Positions 1 to 5,993 are shown, counted from the stretch's first letter. The stretch is 6,280 nt of DNA from Chitinophagaceae bacterium (GCA_003455235.1 DMRT01000262.1:1-6280); one strand, 5' to 3'. Notes: generated from the sequence alone by a model not told the origin. Translations and numbers: made by a program.

Positions 1-174
1 TCTTTTTTCATCTTCAATCAGTTTTAATAATTGCTGACGAAGTTTGTGGTTTAAGGCACGAAGTACAAGGGCCGCTTTTTTCAACGCATGATAATCTACA
101 TTAATCGAAGAATTAGTGGAGGAGTTTGCAGCAGATAGTATCTCCTGCTCATTGGATTGAGACGCAACCATCAT
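1..174 (-). CDS. ArsR-family winged-helix transcriptional regulator, 5' part only
   Basis: The first 58 codons of a minus-strand gene run off the left edge. After a Ser/Asn-rich, probably disordered stretch (residues 1-25), residues 29-58 (HALKKAALVLRALNHKLRQQ and on to KLIEDEKR) resemble helices 1-2 of small ArsR/SmtB-type dimeric repressors; the recognition helix and any metal- or redox-sensing cysteines lie outside the window. Such proteins bind palindromic operators and release DNA when they sense metal, thiol oxidation or another signal. Two adjacent ATGs (174-172 and 171-169) are possible starts; I took the outer one. It is preceded by an AT-rich region with a promoter match and an inverted repeat, suggesting autoregulation. 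The family call is moderately sure; the ligand cannot be judged. Confidence 0.7.
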   Translation of the reverse strand, partial: MMVASQSNEQEILSAANSSTNSSINVDYHALKKAALVLRALNHKLRQQLLKLIEDEKR

Positions 175-217
175 AAGATTTTAAATTTTAAATATGCTTG
201 AACAATGTAAGAACGTA

Positions 218-244
218 CAAATATACTATTAATTGCTTATGCAA
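218..244 (-). promoter_or_regulatory. Predicted Bacteroidota-type promoter for the arsR-like gene
   Basis: Read on the minus strand, TATATTTG (225-218) matches the Bacteroidota -7 consensus TAnnTTTG exactly. A TTG (244-242) stands 16 nt upstream as a possible -33 element, slightly closer than is typical. Transcription would start near 211-214, giving a leader of about 40 nt before the arsR-like start. No tsaB terminator is visible in the 122-nt gap, so read-through from tsaB is also possible. Confidence 0.5.
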
Positions 245-254
245 CTAGTATATT
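220..254. promoter_or_regulatory. 9-bp inverted repeat over the arsR promoter, candidate operator
   Basis: AATATACTA (220-228) is the exact reverse complement of TAGTATATT (246-254), with 17 nt between the arms. The left arm covers most of the -7 box and the right arm lies just upstream of the possible -33 TTG, so a bound dimer would block RNA polymerase. ArsR/SmtB repressors usually bind AT-rich palindromes in their own promoters. That the ArsR-like protein binds here is inference. Confidence 0.5.
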
Positions 255-296
255 AACCAGTTTTTAGTAATCTTTTTGGGGCTCAAACCCTGTATC

Positions 297-965
297 TCAG
301 GTAAGTATTTGAAATTCTTTCAGATAGAAAGGCTCGCTGTAGGCAAGGTCTGTAAACCGCTTTTCTTTTTCGAATTTATTCGACAGCCAGCTCATACCCG
401 CGGGTACAATTCCGGCTTCCGCAAAGGAGGCCCTGGGGTGGTTACAAACAGCCTTCCACTTGGCGGAACCGCTGCCAAAAAAGAGCACCTGGTTTACCGA
501 TAACTCCTTTTCGAACGACATTTCATTAAGAATGAGCGGCCTGGGACTAAGGTATGGATTGAGCCCGGTATCATACATGGCAGTAAACACTTCCATCCGC
601 CTTGCATCGATCATGGGACAGAATAAACCCTCATACCCATTGTTTGAGATGCGGGCAGAAGCCGTCAATACTTCCAGTGTATTTAAAGCGATGAGTGGTT
701 TGTGGAGCGCATAACAAAGGCCTTTGGCACTGGCAAATCCCACCCGCAAGCCGGTATAAGAACCAGGTCCGGCTGTTACCGCAATGGCATCTATGCTCTT
801 CAACTCAATGCCGCAGCTTTCTGAAAGCTCCGCAATGGCTGATTGTAAAAAAGAAGCGTGATCTTTTTGTGTTTCATTGGCAAGGAATTTCGACACCCTG
901 CCATCGTTTGCAAAACTGATATGGGCTTCTGGGCCCGATGTGTCGATATTGAGGATAAGGCTCAT
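297..965 (-). CDS. tsaB: TsaB, tRNA threonylcarbamoyladenosine (t6A) biosynthesis subunit
   Basis: The protein has 222 aa, usual for TsaB. It is the non-catalytic ASKHA-fold partner of TsaD in the cytoplasmic complex (with TsaE) that transfers threonylcarbamoyl onto A37 of ANN-decoding tRNAs. Residues 1-10 (MSLILNIDTS) form the first ATPase-like strand, GPGSYTGLRVG (66-76) is the family signature, DARRMEVFTA (120-129) is the conserved mid-region strand, and EPFYLKEF (211-218) is a C-terminal tail common in Bacteroidota. The frame is open a further 39 codons upstream, but only the ATG at 965-963 gives the canonical N-terminus. This start overlaps the stop of the upstream gene as ATGA, implying translational coupling. 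No terminator is visible after the stop. The family call is very secure. Confidence 0.95.
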   Translation of the reverse strand: MSLILNIDTSGPEAHISFANDGRVSKFLANETQKDHASFLQSAIAELSESCGIELKSIDAIAVTAGPGSYTGLRVGFASAKGLCYALHKPLIALNTLEVLTASARISNNGYEGLFCPMIDARRMEVFTAMYDTGLNPYLSPRPLILNEMSFEKELSVNQVLFFGSGSAKWKAVCNHPRASFAEAGIVPAGMSWLSNKFEKEKRFTDLAYSEPFYLKEFQILT

Positions 966-1582
966 ACCCTGTGCTGCATTACTTCTTTTTGTAAAAGGGC
1001 GGAGGGTGCATACCGGCCGCTGTTGCTGTTTAATTTCTTTAATAAGGCCAGGATGTTTTCTGCACCAATGGCCGAACACCATTCAAACGGACCGTATGGG
1101 TAATTGGTACCGAGTTTCATAGCTGTATCTATTTCTTCCTTGCTGCTTACTTTTTCTTCCAGTGCCAGGTAGCCTTCATTAATGATCATGGCAAGGATCC
1201 TGGCAGAAACCAGGCCGGGTTCATCCGCCACCTGCAGCAGTTTGATGCCGGCTTTTTCAAAATGCACCGATACATCCTGCTGCCACCGTCCGGCTGCTTC
1301 CCAGGAGGCTCTCTGCAAAAAGCCCGTCCACCCGTTTATACGAATCACGTTTGAAGGGGCATTCAATTCCTGTAATGTAAGCACAACCGAATTGATGAAA
1401 ACCGGTTTTCCCAATCCGGCATATACCGGGTGCATGTCATCTCCGATGAGATAAAAATACACATCAGCTGTTTTGCAATCAGTAAACCGGCCGGCATTTT
1501 CCACGCGGATCCATTCCACCTGTGGCCTTGGCCGGGTGAGTGCTTCCCATTGTTCATCGGTGGCTGCTACAACTGCCTGCAT
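962..1582 (-). CDS. Shortened 3-hydroxyacyl-CoA dehydrogenase-family protein without NAD-binding motif
   Basis: A 206-aa protein whose C-terminal half (about residues 118-205) matches the 3HCDH C-terminal substrate/dimerisation domain: DEPGLVSARILAMIINEGYL, then EEIDTAMKLGTNYPYGP (149-165) and a following IGAENILALL. True enzymes are around 280-300 aa and begin with a GxGxxG Rossmann motif. Here the N-terminus starts MQAVVAATDEQWEAL and no glycine motif is visible. The segment VIRINGWTGFL (79-89) aligns by eye with VIGMHFFNPVP, so the catalytic His appears to be Asn83, while Glu95 falls where the catalytic Glu is expected. It may be a non-catalytic or altered relative. The ATG at 1582-1580 is preferred over a TTG five codons upstream, which lies in the putative promoter. 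It is co-transcribed with tsaB (ATGA overlap); a functional link is unproven. Confidence 0.75.
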   Translation of the reverse strand: MQAVVAATDEQWEALTRPRPQVEWIRVENAGRFTDCKTADVYFYLIGDDMHPVYAGLGKPVFINSVVLTLQELNAPSNVIRINGWTGFLQRASWEAAGRWQQDVSVHFEKAGIKLLQVADEPGLVSARILAMIINEGYLALEEKVSSKEEIDTAMKLGTNYPYGPFEWCSAIGAENILALLKKLNSNSGRYAPSALLQKEVMQHRV

Positions 1583-1594
1583 AACTATTTTTTG

Positions 1595-1602
1595 CAAAAA
1601 TA
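1595..1602 (-). promoter_or_regulatory. Possible -7 box for the dehydrogenase-like/tsaB operon
   Basis: On the minus strand TATTTTTG matches TAnnTTTG. It lies 12 nt before the ATG at 1582, so the mRNA leader would be only a few bases, or none. The nearest upstream TTG is 24 nt away, a little too far for a good -33 element. Poly-T tracts make chance matches easy. Confidence 0.35.
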
Positions 1603-1618
1603 GGTGGTTGATAAAAGA

Positions 1619-1626
1619 TATATTTG
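1619..1626 (+). promoter_or_regulatory. Possible -7 box for the ridA operon
   Basis: TATATTTG is an exact TAnnTTTG match, with its last base 24 nt before the ridA ATG. TTG at 1592-1594 is a possible -33 element with a 24-nt spacer, slightly long. Together with the minus-strand box it makes this 68-bp gap a compact divergent promoter region. Confidence 0.45.
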
Positions 1627-1650
1627 CAATTCTCTAAATAAACTTTCCAT

Positions 1651-2028
1651 ATGAAAAAAATAATCAACACACCCAATGCGCCGGCTCCCATTGGTCCGTA
1701 TAACCAGGCAGTACAAAGCGGTGATATGCTGTTCATTTCAGGCCAGATCGCATTGATTCCCGGCACCGGCGATCTTTCCAATGCCGACATCATGACAGAA
1801 ACACAGCAGGTGATGAAAAACCTTAATGCCATACTCCAGGCGGCGGGCATGGGATTTGGTAATGTAGTAAAGACCACAATCTTCTTAAGCGATATGTCGC
1901 TGTTTGCATCTGTGAATGAAGTGTATGGAAGTTATTTTGAATCGGATTTTCCGGCCCGGGAAACCGTGGCCGTAAAAGGGCTGCCTAAAAACGTAAATGT
2001 TGAGATCAGCATGATTGCGGCCAAATGA
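1651..2028 (+). CDS. ridA: RidA-family 2-iminobutanoate/2-iminopropanoate deaminase
   Basis: A 125-aa full-length member of the RidA/YjgF/UK114 family. These cytoplasmic trimers hydrolyse reactive enamine/imine intermediates such as 2-aminoacrylate, made by PLP-dependent serine/threonine dehydratases, and so protect other PLP enzymes. Visible family features are [10 protein letters not shown] (12-21, with Tyr17), FISGQIAL (28-35), and PARETVAV (101-108), whose Arg103 matches the arginine that anchors the substrate carboxylate in active Rid[10 protein letters not shown] (111-119) supplies the conserved Glu118. These residues suggest an active deaminase rather than a divergent Rid paralogue. 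The stop overlaps the next start as ATGA, so the downstream dehydrogenase is probably translationally coupled. No strong Shine-Dalgarno precedes the ATG, as is usual in Bacteroidota. Confidence 0.93.
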   Translation: MKKIINTPNAPAPIGPYNQAVQSGDMLFISGQIALIPGTGDLSNADIMTETQQVMKNLNAILQAAGMGFGNVVKTTIFLSDMSLFASVNEVYGSYFESDFPARETVAVKGLPKNVNVEISMIAAK

Positions 2029-2957
2029 GTAACGACCGGGTCATAATCATTACAGCGCATGTTCACCAATCGCTGACTGATGCCCTTGAACAAAAGGGCT
2101 ACCGGGTGCTGTATATGCCTTCGGTAACTTATGAAGAATTGCTGGACCTTGCCGGTAATGCCGAAGGATTGGTGGTTACCACCCGTATACGCATCGATAA
2201 AAAAATGCTGGATGCCGCCACGGGCCTCAGGTGGATCGGGCGCATGGGCAGCGGGATGGAACTGATAGATGTGGCCTATGCAGAAAGCAAGGGTATCCGG
2301 TGCGTAAGCAGCCCCGAAGGAAACCGCAATGCCGTGGCCGAACATGCCCTGGGCATGCTGCTGAACCTGCTGAATAAAATAAGCAGCAGTTACGAAGAAG
2401 TGAAACAGGGCAAATGGATCCGTGATGAGAACCGGGGTATCGAACTAACCGGTAAAACCGTAGGCATCATCGGGTATGGTAATACCGGAAGCTCTTTTGC
2501 CAGGTTGCTGTCTTCCTTTGATGTTACAGTGCTGGCCTGCGACAAATACAAATTTGATTTTGGACATGGTTACATCAAGGAAGCCAACATGGAACAGATC
2601 GGGCGGTATGCCGATGTGATCAGTTTTCACCTGCCGCTTACTGAAGAAACAAAATACCTGGCCAACGAGGAGTTCTTCGGTATATTGAAGCAACGGCCGT
2701 ACATTCTTAATACTTCCCGGGGAAGCGTGGTTAAAACAGCAGCACTGGTCCAGGCATTGAAAGACGGCCGGGTGGCCGGTGCGGCACTCGACGTACTGGA
2801 AAACGAAAAACTGGCCGGTCTCACCCAGCAACAACAGCAAGAACTCGGCTTTCTGCTGGCACAACCTAATGTACTGATTACCCCGCATATTGCCGGCTAT
2901 TCGGCAGAAGCCTTTTACAAAATGGGCCAGGTGATCCTGCAGAAGCTTGGAATATAA
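2025..2957 (+). CDS. NAD-dependent D-2-hydroxyacid dehydrogenase, phosphoglycerate dehydrogenase-like
   Basis: A 310-aa D-isomer-specific 2-hydroxyacid dehydrogenase, reversibly interconverting a 2-oxo acid and a D-2-hydroxy acid. The N-terminal catalytic lobe (about 1-100) contains [11 protein letters not shown] (72-82). The Rossmann core begins at [13 protein letters not shown] (143-155), with the glycine motif at 150-155, and Asp173 at the end of the next strand favours NAD over NADP. The catalytic triad is visible: Arg232 in NTSRGSVV, Glu261 after LDVLEN, and His288 in ITPHIAGYS. It lacks the C-terminal ACT regulatory domain of long SerA enzymes. Substrate is not readable: phosphoglycerate, hydroxypyruvate/glyoxylate or another 2-oxo acid are all possible, so I give no symbol. 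It follows ridA with a 4-nt overlap, and the shared transcript probably ends at the terminator starting at 2989. Confidence 0.9.
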   Translation: MSNDRVIIITAHVHQSLTDALEQKGYRVLYMPSVTYEELLDLAGNAEGLVVTTRIRIDKKMLDAATGLRWIGRMGSGMELIDVAYAESKGIRCVSSPEGNRNAVAEHALGMLLNLLNKISSSYEEVKQGKWIRDENRGIELTGKTVGIIGYGNTGSSFARLLSSFDVTVLACDKYKFDFGHGYIKEANMEQIGRYADVISFHLPLTEETKYLANEEFFGILKQRPYILNTSRGSVVKTAALVQALKDGRVAGAALDVLENEKLAGLTQQQQQELGFLLAQPNVLITPHIAGYSAEAFYKMGQVILQKLGI

Positions 2958-2977
2958 GAATTGAATTATTACTTTTG
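2947..2977 (+). promoter_or_regulatory. Predicted promoter upstream of greA
   Basis: TTG (2947-2949), 20 nt of spacer, then TACTTTTG (2970-2977) fits the Bacteroidota pattern TTG-N17-23-TAnnTTTG in both elements and spacing, the best match in the window. The -33 element lies inside the end of the dehydrogenase gene. Transcription would start near 2981-2985, immediately before the terminator hairpin, so the leader RNA to greA would be about 60 nt and contain that hairpin. Confidence 0.55.
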
Positions 2978-2988
2978 TTATACACATG

Positions 2989-3025
2989 CAACGCCTTGGT
3001 CAACCTGAGGCGTTGTATTTTTTTT
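2989..3025 (+). terminator. Rho-independent terminator between the dehydrogenase gene and greA
   Basis: CAACGCCT (2989-2996) pairs perfectly with AGGCGTTG (3008-3015) across an 11-nt loop. The stem can extend by a G-U and a U-A pair, and eight T follow at 3018-3025. It ends the ridA-dehydrogenase transcript. Because a good promoter ends only 11 nt before it, it may also act as a leader attenuator for greA. Confidence 0.88.
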
Positions 3026-3045
3026 GTTTATCTAAATGGAATGTC

Positions 3046-3519
3046 ATGAGTGGAACGAATTATGTAACGGCCGAAACATTTGAAAAACTGAAAAACGAAT
3101 TGCAGCATCTGAAAGGCGTTGAGCGGCCGGCCGCCAGTCACGCCATTGCGGAAGCAAGAGAAAAAGGTGACCTGAAAGAGAATGCAGAATACGATGCCGC
3201 CAAGGAAGCACAGGGATTACTGGAAGCCAAAATCAAGCACCTGGAAGGGGTGATTGCCAATGCCCGAATCCTGGATGAAAAAAATATTGACACCAGTAAG
3301 GTTTCCATACTTACCAATGTAACATTGATGAACCTGAACACAAAAAAACAGGTGAAATATAAGATTGTGTCTGAAAACGAAGCCGACCTGAAGCAGGGAA
3401 AAATATCGGTGACTTCGCCAATCGGTAAAGCACTGTTGGGAAAAGTGGTGGGAGAAACAGTAGATGTACAGGTACCCGCCGGTGTGCTTAAATTCAAAGT
3501 GGAAAACATCGACCTGTAA
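3046..3519 (+). CDS. greA: Transcription elongation factor GreA
   Basis: A 157-aa protein, almost the same length as E. coli GreA (158). GreA enters the RNA polymerase secondary channel and stimulates cleavage of backtracked RNA, rescuing stalled complexes. The N-terminal coiled coil spans about residues 8-76; its tip carries the hallmark GDLKENAEYDAAKE (41-54) with the acidic residues Asp42 and Glu45 that place the catalytic Mg ion. The C-terminal FKBP-like domain (about 80-157) includes TSPIGKALLGKVVGE. The frame is open back to an ATG at 2986, but the 20 extra residues are encoded by the terminator and its T-run and do not look like GreA, so the ATG at 3046 is chosen. It is flanked by terminators on both sides and is probably transcribed alone. 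Confidence 0.96.
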   Translation: MSGTNYVTAETFEKLKNELQHLKGVERPAASHAIAEAREKGDLKENAEYDAAKEAQGLLEAKIKHLEGVIANARILDEKNIDTSKVSILTNVTLMNLNTKKQVKYKIVSENEADLKQGKISVTSPIGKALLGKVVGETVDVQVPAGVLKFKVENIDL

Positions 3520-3538
3520 ACAGGAAGCTGATCTCATT

Positions 3539-3566
3539 GCCCGTTCAGTTCTGAACGGGCTTTTTT
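3539..3566 (+). terminator. Rho-independent terminator after greA
   Basis: GCCCGTTCAG (3539-3548) is perfectly complementary to CTGAACGGGC (3551-3560), giving at least nine pairs with a tiny loop, followed by six T (3561-3566). It begins 19 nt after the greA stop. There is no T-run on the other strand, so it acts only in the plus direction. Confidence 0.93.
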
Positions 3567-3567
3567 G

Positions 3568-3574
3568 TACCTTG
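3568..3574 (+). promoter_or_regulatory. Weak candidate promoter for the HIT gene
   Basis: TACCTTG directly after the greA terminator is one T short of TAnnTTTG and sits 16 nt before the ATG. No well-spaced TTG is seen. It is listed because the strong terminator upstream implies that the HIT gene needs a promoter in this short gap. Confidence 0.25.
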
Positions 3575-3590
3575 TCGGAAAAAAATATAT

Positions 3591-3986
3591 ATGACCATCT
3601 TCTCAAAAATTATAGCCGGGCAGATTCCTTCACTTAAAATAGCAGAGAGTGACAAATTCATTGCCTTTATGGATATAGAACCCATTGTTCACGGGCATGT
3701 ACTGGTGGTTCCCAAAACGGAAGTGGATAAAATATTCGATGTGCCGGATGAGTACCTGGCCGGGATGCTGGTATTTGCCAAACCCATTGCCCATGCCATT
3801 GAAAAGGCGTTCAAGTGCAAACGCTGCGGCATCAGTGTGATCGGACTGGAAGTGCCGCATGCACACATGCACCTGGTCCCGATCAACTCGGCCAACGACC
3901 TGAATTTCACAAAGGCTAAACTCAACTGCTCCGCAGAAGAACTGAAAACGGCACAGGAAAAAATCCTGGCACAGCTCACTTATTAA
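3591..3986 (+). CDS. HIT-family (histidine triad) nucleotide-binding hydrolase
   Basis: A 131-aa HIT-domain protein of usual length, probably a dimeric cytoplasmic purine-nucleotide phosphoramidase or related hydrolase of the Hint branch. The N-terminal IFSKIIAGQIPS (3-14) is the typical opening, HGHVLVVPK (34-42) is the conserved central strand, and the triad VPHAHMHLVP (88-97) holds His90, His92 and His94, with His92 as the expected nucleophile. The CxxC often found near the N-terminus of Hint proteins is absent (TIFSKI); a different cysteine pair, Cys76/Cys79, occurs in FKCKRCG. The usual glycine-glutamine before the triad is replaced by GLE. An A-rich stretch, not a clear Shine-Dalgarno, precedes the ATG. 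The end overlaps the convergent response regulator gene by 11 nt. Confidence 0.93.
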   Translation: MTIFSKIIAGQIPSLKIAESDKFIAFMDIEPIVHGHVLVVPKTEVDKIFDVPDEYLAGMLVFAKPIAHAIEKAFKCKRCGISVIGLEVPHAHMHLVPINSANDLNFTKAKLNCSAEELKTAQEKILAQLTY

Positions 3987-4665
3987 CGGTAAGCCGGAAA
4001 CCCACACCATGTATGGTTTCCAGTACGATCCTTGGATCGGCTTTGAAATGCTTGCGGAGCTTGGTGATAAATACGTCCATGCTTCTTCCGAGGAAATAAT
4101 CGTCCTTTCCCCACACATTCAGCAGCACTTCTTCCCGTTTCAGTACTTTGTTTTCGTGCTGGGCAAAAAACCGAAGCAGGTCTGATTCTTTCTGCGTAAG
4201 GGTAACCACATCTGTTTTGGTATATATCTTCAGTTCATTGAAAACAAATTTCAGATCACCCAGCTGGTATACCTCCACCGTATCGGCCTGTAGTTTTTTA
4301 GTGCGGCGTAAAAAAACCTCCATCCGCATGATCAGTTCTTCAATACTGAATGGCTTGGTGATGTAATCATCGGCACCGGACTGAAATCCCTTCAGCTTGT
4401 CTTCCTGCAGGCTTTTGGCGGTTAAAAAAATGATGGGCACCACATCACTATGCTGGCGTATTTTTTTTGCCAGCGAAAATCCATCCCGAACGGGCATGTT
4501 GATATCGAGCAGGCAGATGTCGAATTCTTTTTTCTGGAATTGCTGCCAGGCCACTTCGCCATCAGGGCAGTGAGTTACTTCAAAATCGATGTCCTGTAAG
4601 GAATCCTTGATAACAAACCCGAGGGAGAGGTCATCTTCTGCCAATAGAACTTTTGCTTTTGCCAT
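3976..4665 (-). CDS. OmpR/PhoB-family response regulator, RprY-like
   Basis: A 229-aa two-component response regulator. The receiver domain (about 4-120) has the acidic pair Asp11/Asp12, phospho-acceptor Asp54 in CLLDINMP, Thr82 in IIFLTAK, and Lys104 in YITKPFS. The C-terminal winged helix (about 132-226) has VTLTQKESDLLRFFA (154-168), the KREEVLLNVWG segment and the recognition-helix region SMDVFITKLRKHF, closing with TIHGVGFRLTV. This is the layout of DNA-binding OmpR/PhoB proteins, closest in flavour to Bacteroides RprY. The frame is open 31 codons upstream into the kinase gene, but MAKAKVLLAEDD from the ATG at 4665 is the natural start, 10 nt after the kinase stop. It should be phosphorylated by the adjacent kinase. 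The targets are unknown; a CTTAAC repeat upstream of the kinase is a candidate. Confidence 0.94.
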   Translation of the reverse strand: MAKAKVLLAEDDLSLGFVIKDSLQDIDFEVTHCPDGEVAWQQFQKKEFDICLLDINMPVRDGFSLAKKIRQHSDVVPIIFLTAKSLQEDKLKGFQSGADDYITKPFSIEELIMRMEVFLRRTKKLQADTVEVYQLGDLKFVFNELKIYTKTDVVTLTQKESDLLRFFAQHENKVLKREEVLLNVWGKDDYFLGRSMDVFITKLRKHFKADPRIVLETIHGVGFRLTVNK

Positions 4666-4675
4666 GGTGCCTGGT

Positions 4676-5947
4676 TTATGTGCGTGGGATAATGAGGGTG
4701 AACGTGCTTCCTTTTCCGGGTTCGCTTTCCAACTCAATCTTCCCGTTATGTGTATCAATAACTTTCTTTACAAAATTCAGACCAAGCCCGAAACCCTTGG
4801 CCACATGAAGCTCTCCCCGGGTGATGCGGTAGAAGCGGTCAAATATCTTTTTCCGGTGTTCTTCTTCTATGCCGATGCCATTGTCAGTTACTGAAACAAC
4901 GAGGTCGGCACCTTGTATAGAAGTGTTGATCCGGATTACCGGGTTGGTGGCATACTTGATGGCATTCTCGATCAGGTTGATGAAGCAAAGCCGCAGGTAT
5001 GATTTATCTGCCTTCACCATAATTTCCGGTATCGCAAAATTGGTATGAATGGTTGCGTGTTTCTGTTCTGCCAGCGGCTGCAGGTCGTTGATCGCCTCCC
5101 GGATCAGCAGGTTTACTTCAAAATTTTCTTTCTCGAGCGGTAATGAACTTCGGTCGGTATAGGCAATCTCCAGGAGCCGTTGTACCTGTGCCTGCAGGTG
5201 AGAGGTTTGTTCGCTGATAATACCTGCATAATTAGCCAGGCGGTCGGGCTTTTCCACAATGTTCTGCTGCTGCAGCACATCAGAAGCAATCTTGATTACA
5301 GCCAGCGGTGTTTTGAATTCATGGGTGAAATTGTTCACAAAGTCTTTCTGGGTTTCATTGTAAAACTTCTGCCGGTAAAAATAGAAAACGCTGAACCCAA
5401 AGCCCACCAGCACCAGCAGTAACAACCCGCTGGAAGCAATCCAGAACAGCATCTGCTTAATAATGTACTGTCCGCGGTGCGGAAAGAAAATGATGATGTA
5501 GGAATAGTCTCTTTTCAGCAGCGGCAGGTCGGGTTCTTTTGAAGTCTCATGATACGAATCCGGCAGGTCAATATATTTCTGTACCGCAAAGGAATCATGG
5601 TCATGACTGTAGATGGCTGCCCGGCAGTCGGAATACACATCAAAGTCGGTGAGCTCTGCTTTCAGATTCACCCATAATTTACTCAGGTCGGGATTGCAGT
5701 CAATCTTCAGCAGGTACACATCAGGATTGATATTTTCCACTACTTTCTGCACGTTGTCTTTTACATCATTCACCAGTTCCATATCGGCATACAGGGCACG
5801 GATGCTTTTTGATACATTGATATTAAACTGCTTTTCCTCATAGCGGTATACTTTCTGCAGCCAGATGAGCTGGATGGCAATGATGATGGTCACCAGTACC
5901 GTACTGATCAGTATCACCAGCCGCAATGTTCTTGATCGGATAACCAT
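4676..5947 (-). CDS. Membrane sensor histidine kinase, RprX-like partner of the response regulator
   Basis: A 423-aa inner-membrane kinase. Hydrophobic segments at about 10-30 and 166-190 flank a periplasmic sensor domain of roughly 135 residues with no recognised fold and two cysteines, Cys84 and Cys108. There is no clear HAMP domain: the second membrane segment leads almost directly into HisKA, with phospho-acceptor His209 in FVNNFTHEFKTPLAVIK. The ATPase domain shows the N box INLIENAIKYA (323-333), G1 TDNGIGI (354-360), F box IFDRFYR (368-374) and G2 GFGLGL (385-390), so all catalytic motifs are intact. It autophosphorylates His209 and passes phosphate to Asp54 of the regulator encoded 10 nt downstream. 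The signal is unknown; an envelope stress is plausible for RprX-like kinases. The ATG at 5947 gives a short basic N-terminus before the first membrane helix. Confidence 0.94.
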   Translation of the reverse strand: MVIRSRTLRLVILISTVLVTIIIAIQLIWLQKVYRYEEKQFNINVSKSIRALYADMELVNDVKDNVQKVVENINPDVYLLKIDCNPDLSKLWVNLKAELTDFDVYSDCRAAIYSHDHDSFAVQKYIDLPDSYHETSKEPDLPLLKRDYSYIIIFFPHRGQYIIKQMLFWIASSGLLLLVLVGFGFSVFYFYRQKFYNETQKDFVNNFTHEFKTPLAVIKIASDVLQQQNIVEKPDRLANYAGIISEQTSHLQAQVQRLLEIAYTDRSSLPLEKENFEVNLLIREAINDLQPLAEQKHATIHTNFAIPEIMVKADKSYLRLCFINLIENAIKYATNPVIRINTSIQGADLVVSVTDNGIGIEEEHRKKIFDRFYRITRGELHVAKGFGLGLNFVKKVIDTHNGKIELESEPGKGSTFTLIIPRT

Positions 5948-5963
5948 TGATATATTGTTGCTG

Positions 5964-5971
5964 CAAAGATT
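5964..5971 (-). promoter_or_regulatory. Near-consensus -7 box for the kinase-regulator operon
   Basis: On the minus strand AATCTTTG differs from TAnnTTTG by one base. The leader would be about 10-13 nt. No TTG stands at the -33 position; instead a direct repeat abuts that point, which would suit an activator-dependent promoter. With no visible terminator after ruvC, read-through from ruvC is an alternative. Confidence 0.35.
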
Positions 5972-5993
5972 TTATGAAACCTAAGATATTTTT

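Noticed and set aside
271..293. A possible hairpin GGG/CCC near 278-290 as a terminator for tsaB.
   Set aside because: The stem is only 3-4 bp, and on the minus strand it is followed by A rather than T.
966..1082. An N-terminally extended TsaB starting at 1082.
   Set aside because: The extra 39 residues overlap the upstream gene in another frame and are unlike TsaB, whose N-terminus is MSLILNIDTS.
1583..1597. A TTG start five codons upstream for the dehydrogenase-like gene.
   Set aside because: It lies in a putative promoter box, and an ATG at 1582 is available.
2445..2987. A long minus-strand open frame (180 codons) opposite the dehydrogenase gene.
   Set aside because: The plus-strand gene has a full set of family motifs; the antisense translation is low in recognisable features and rich in Cys/Phe/Gln, as expected of a shadow.
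2986..3045. A 20-residue N-terminal extension of GreA from the in-frame ATG at 2986.
   Set aside because: It would be encoded by the terminator stem and T-run, has no resemblance to GreA, and the ATG at 3046 gives the canonical length.
3630..4118. A 162-codon minus-strand open frame across the HIT gene and the end of the regulator gene.
   Set aside because: It covers parts of two real genes in other frames and shows no domain.
4666..4758. A longer response regulator starting at 4758 inside the kinase gene.
   Set aside because: The receiver domain begins at MAKAKVLLAEDD; the extra 31 residues are a shadow of the kinase C-terminus.
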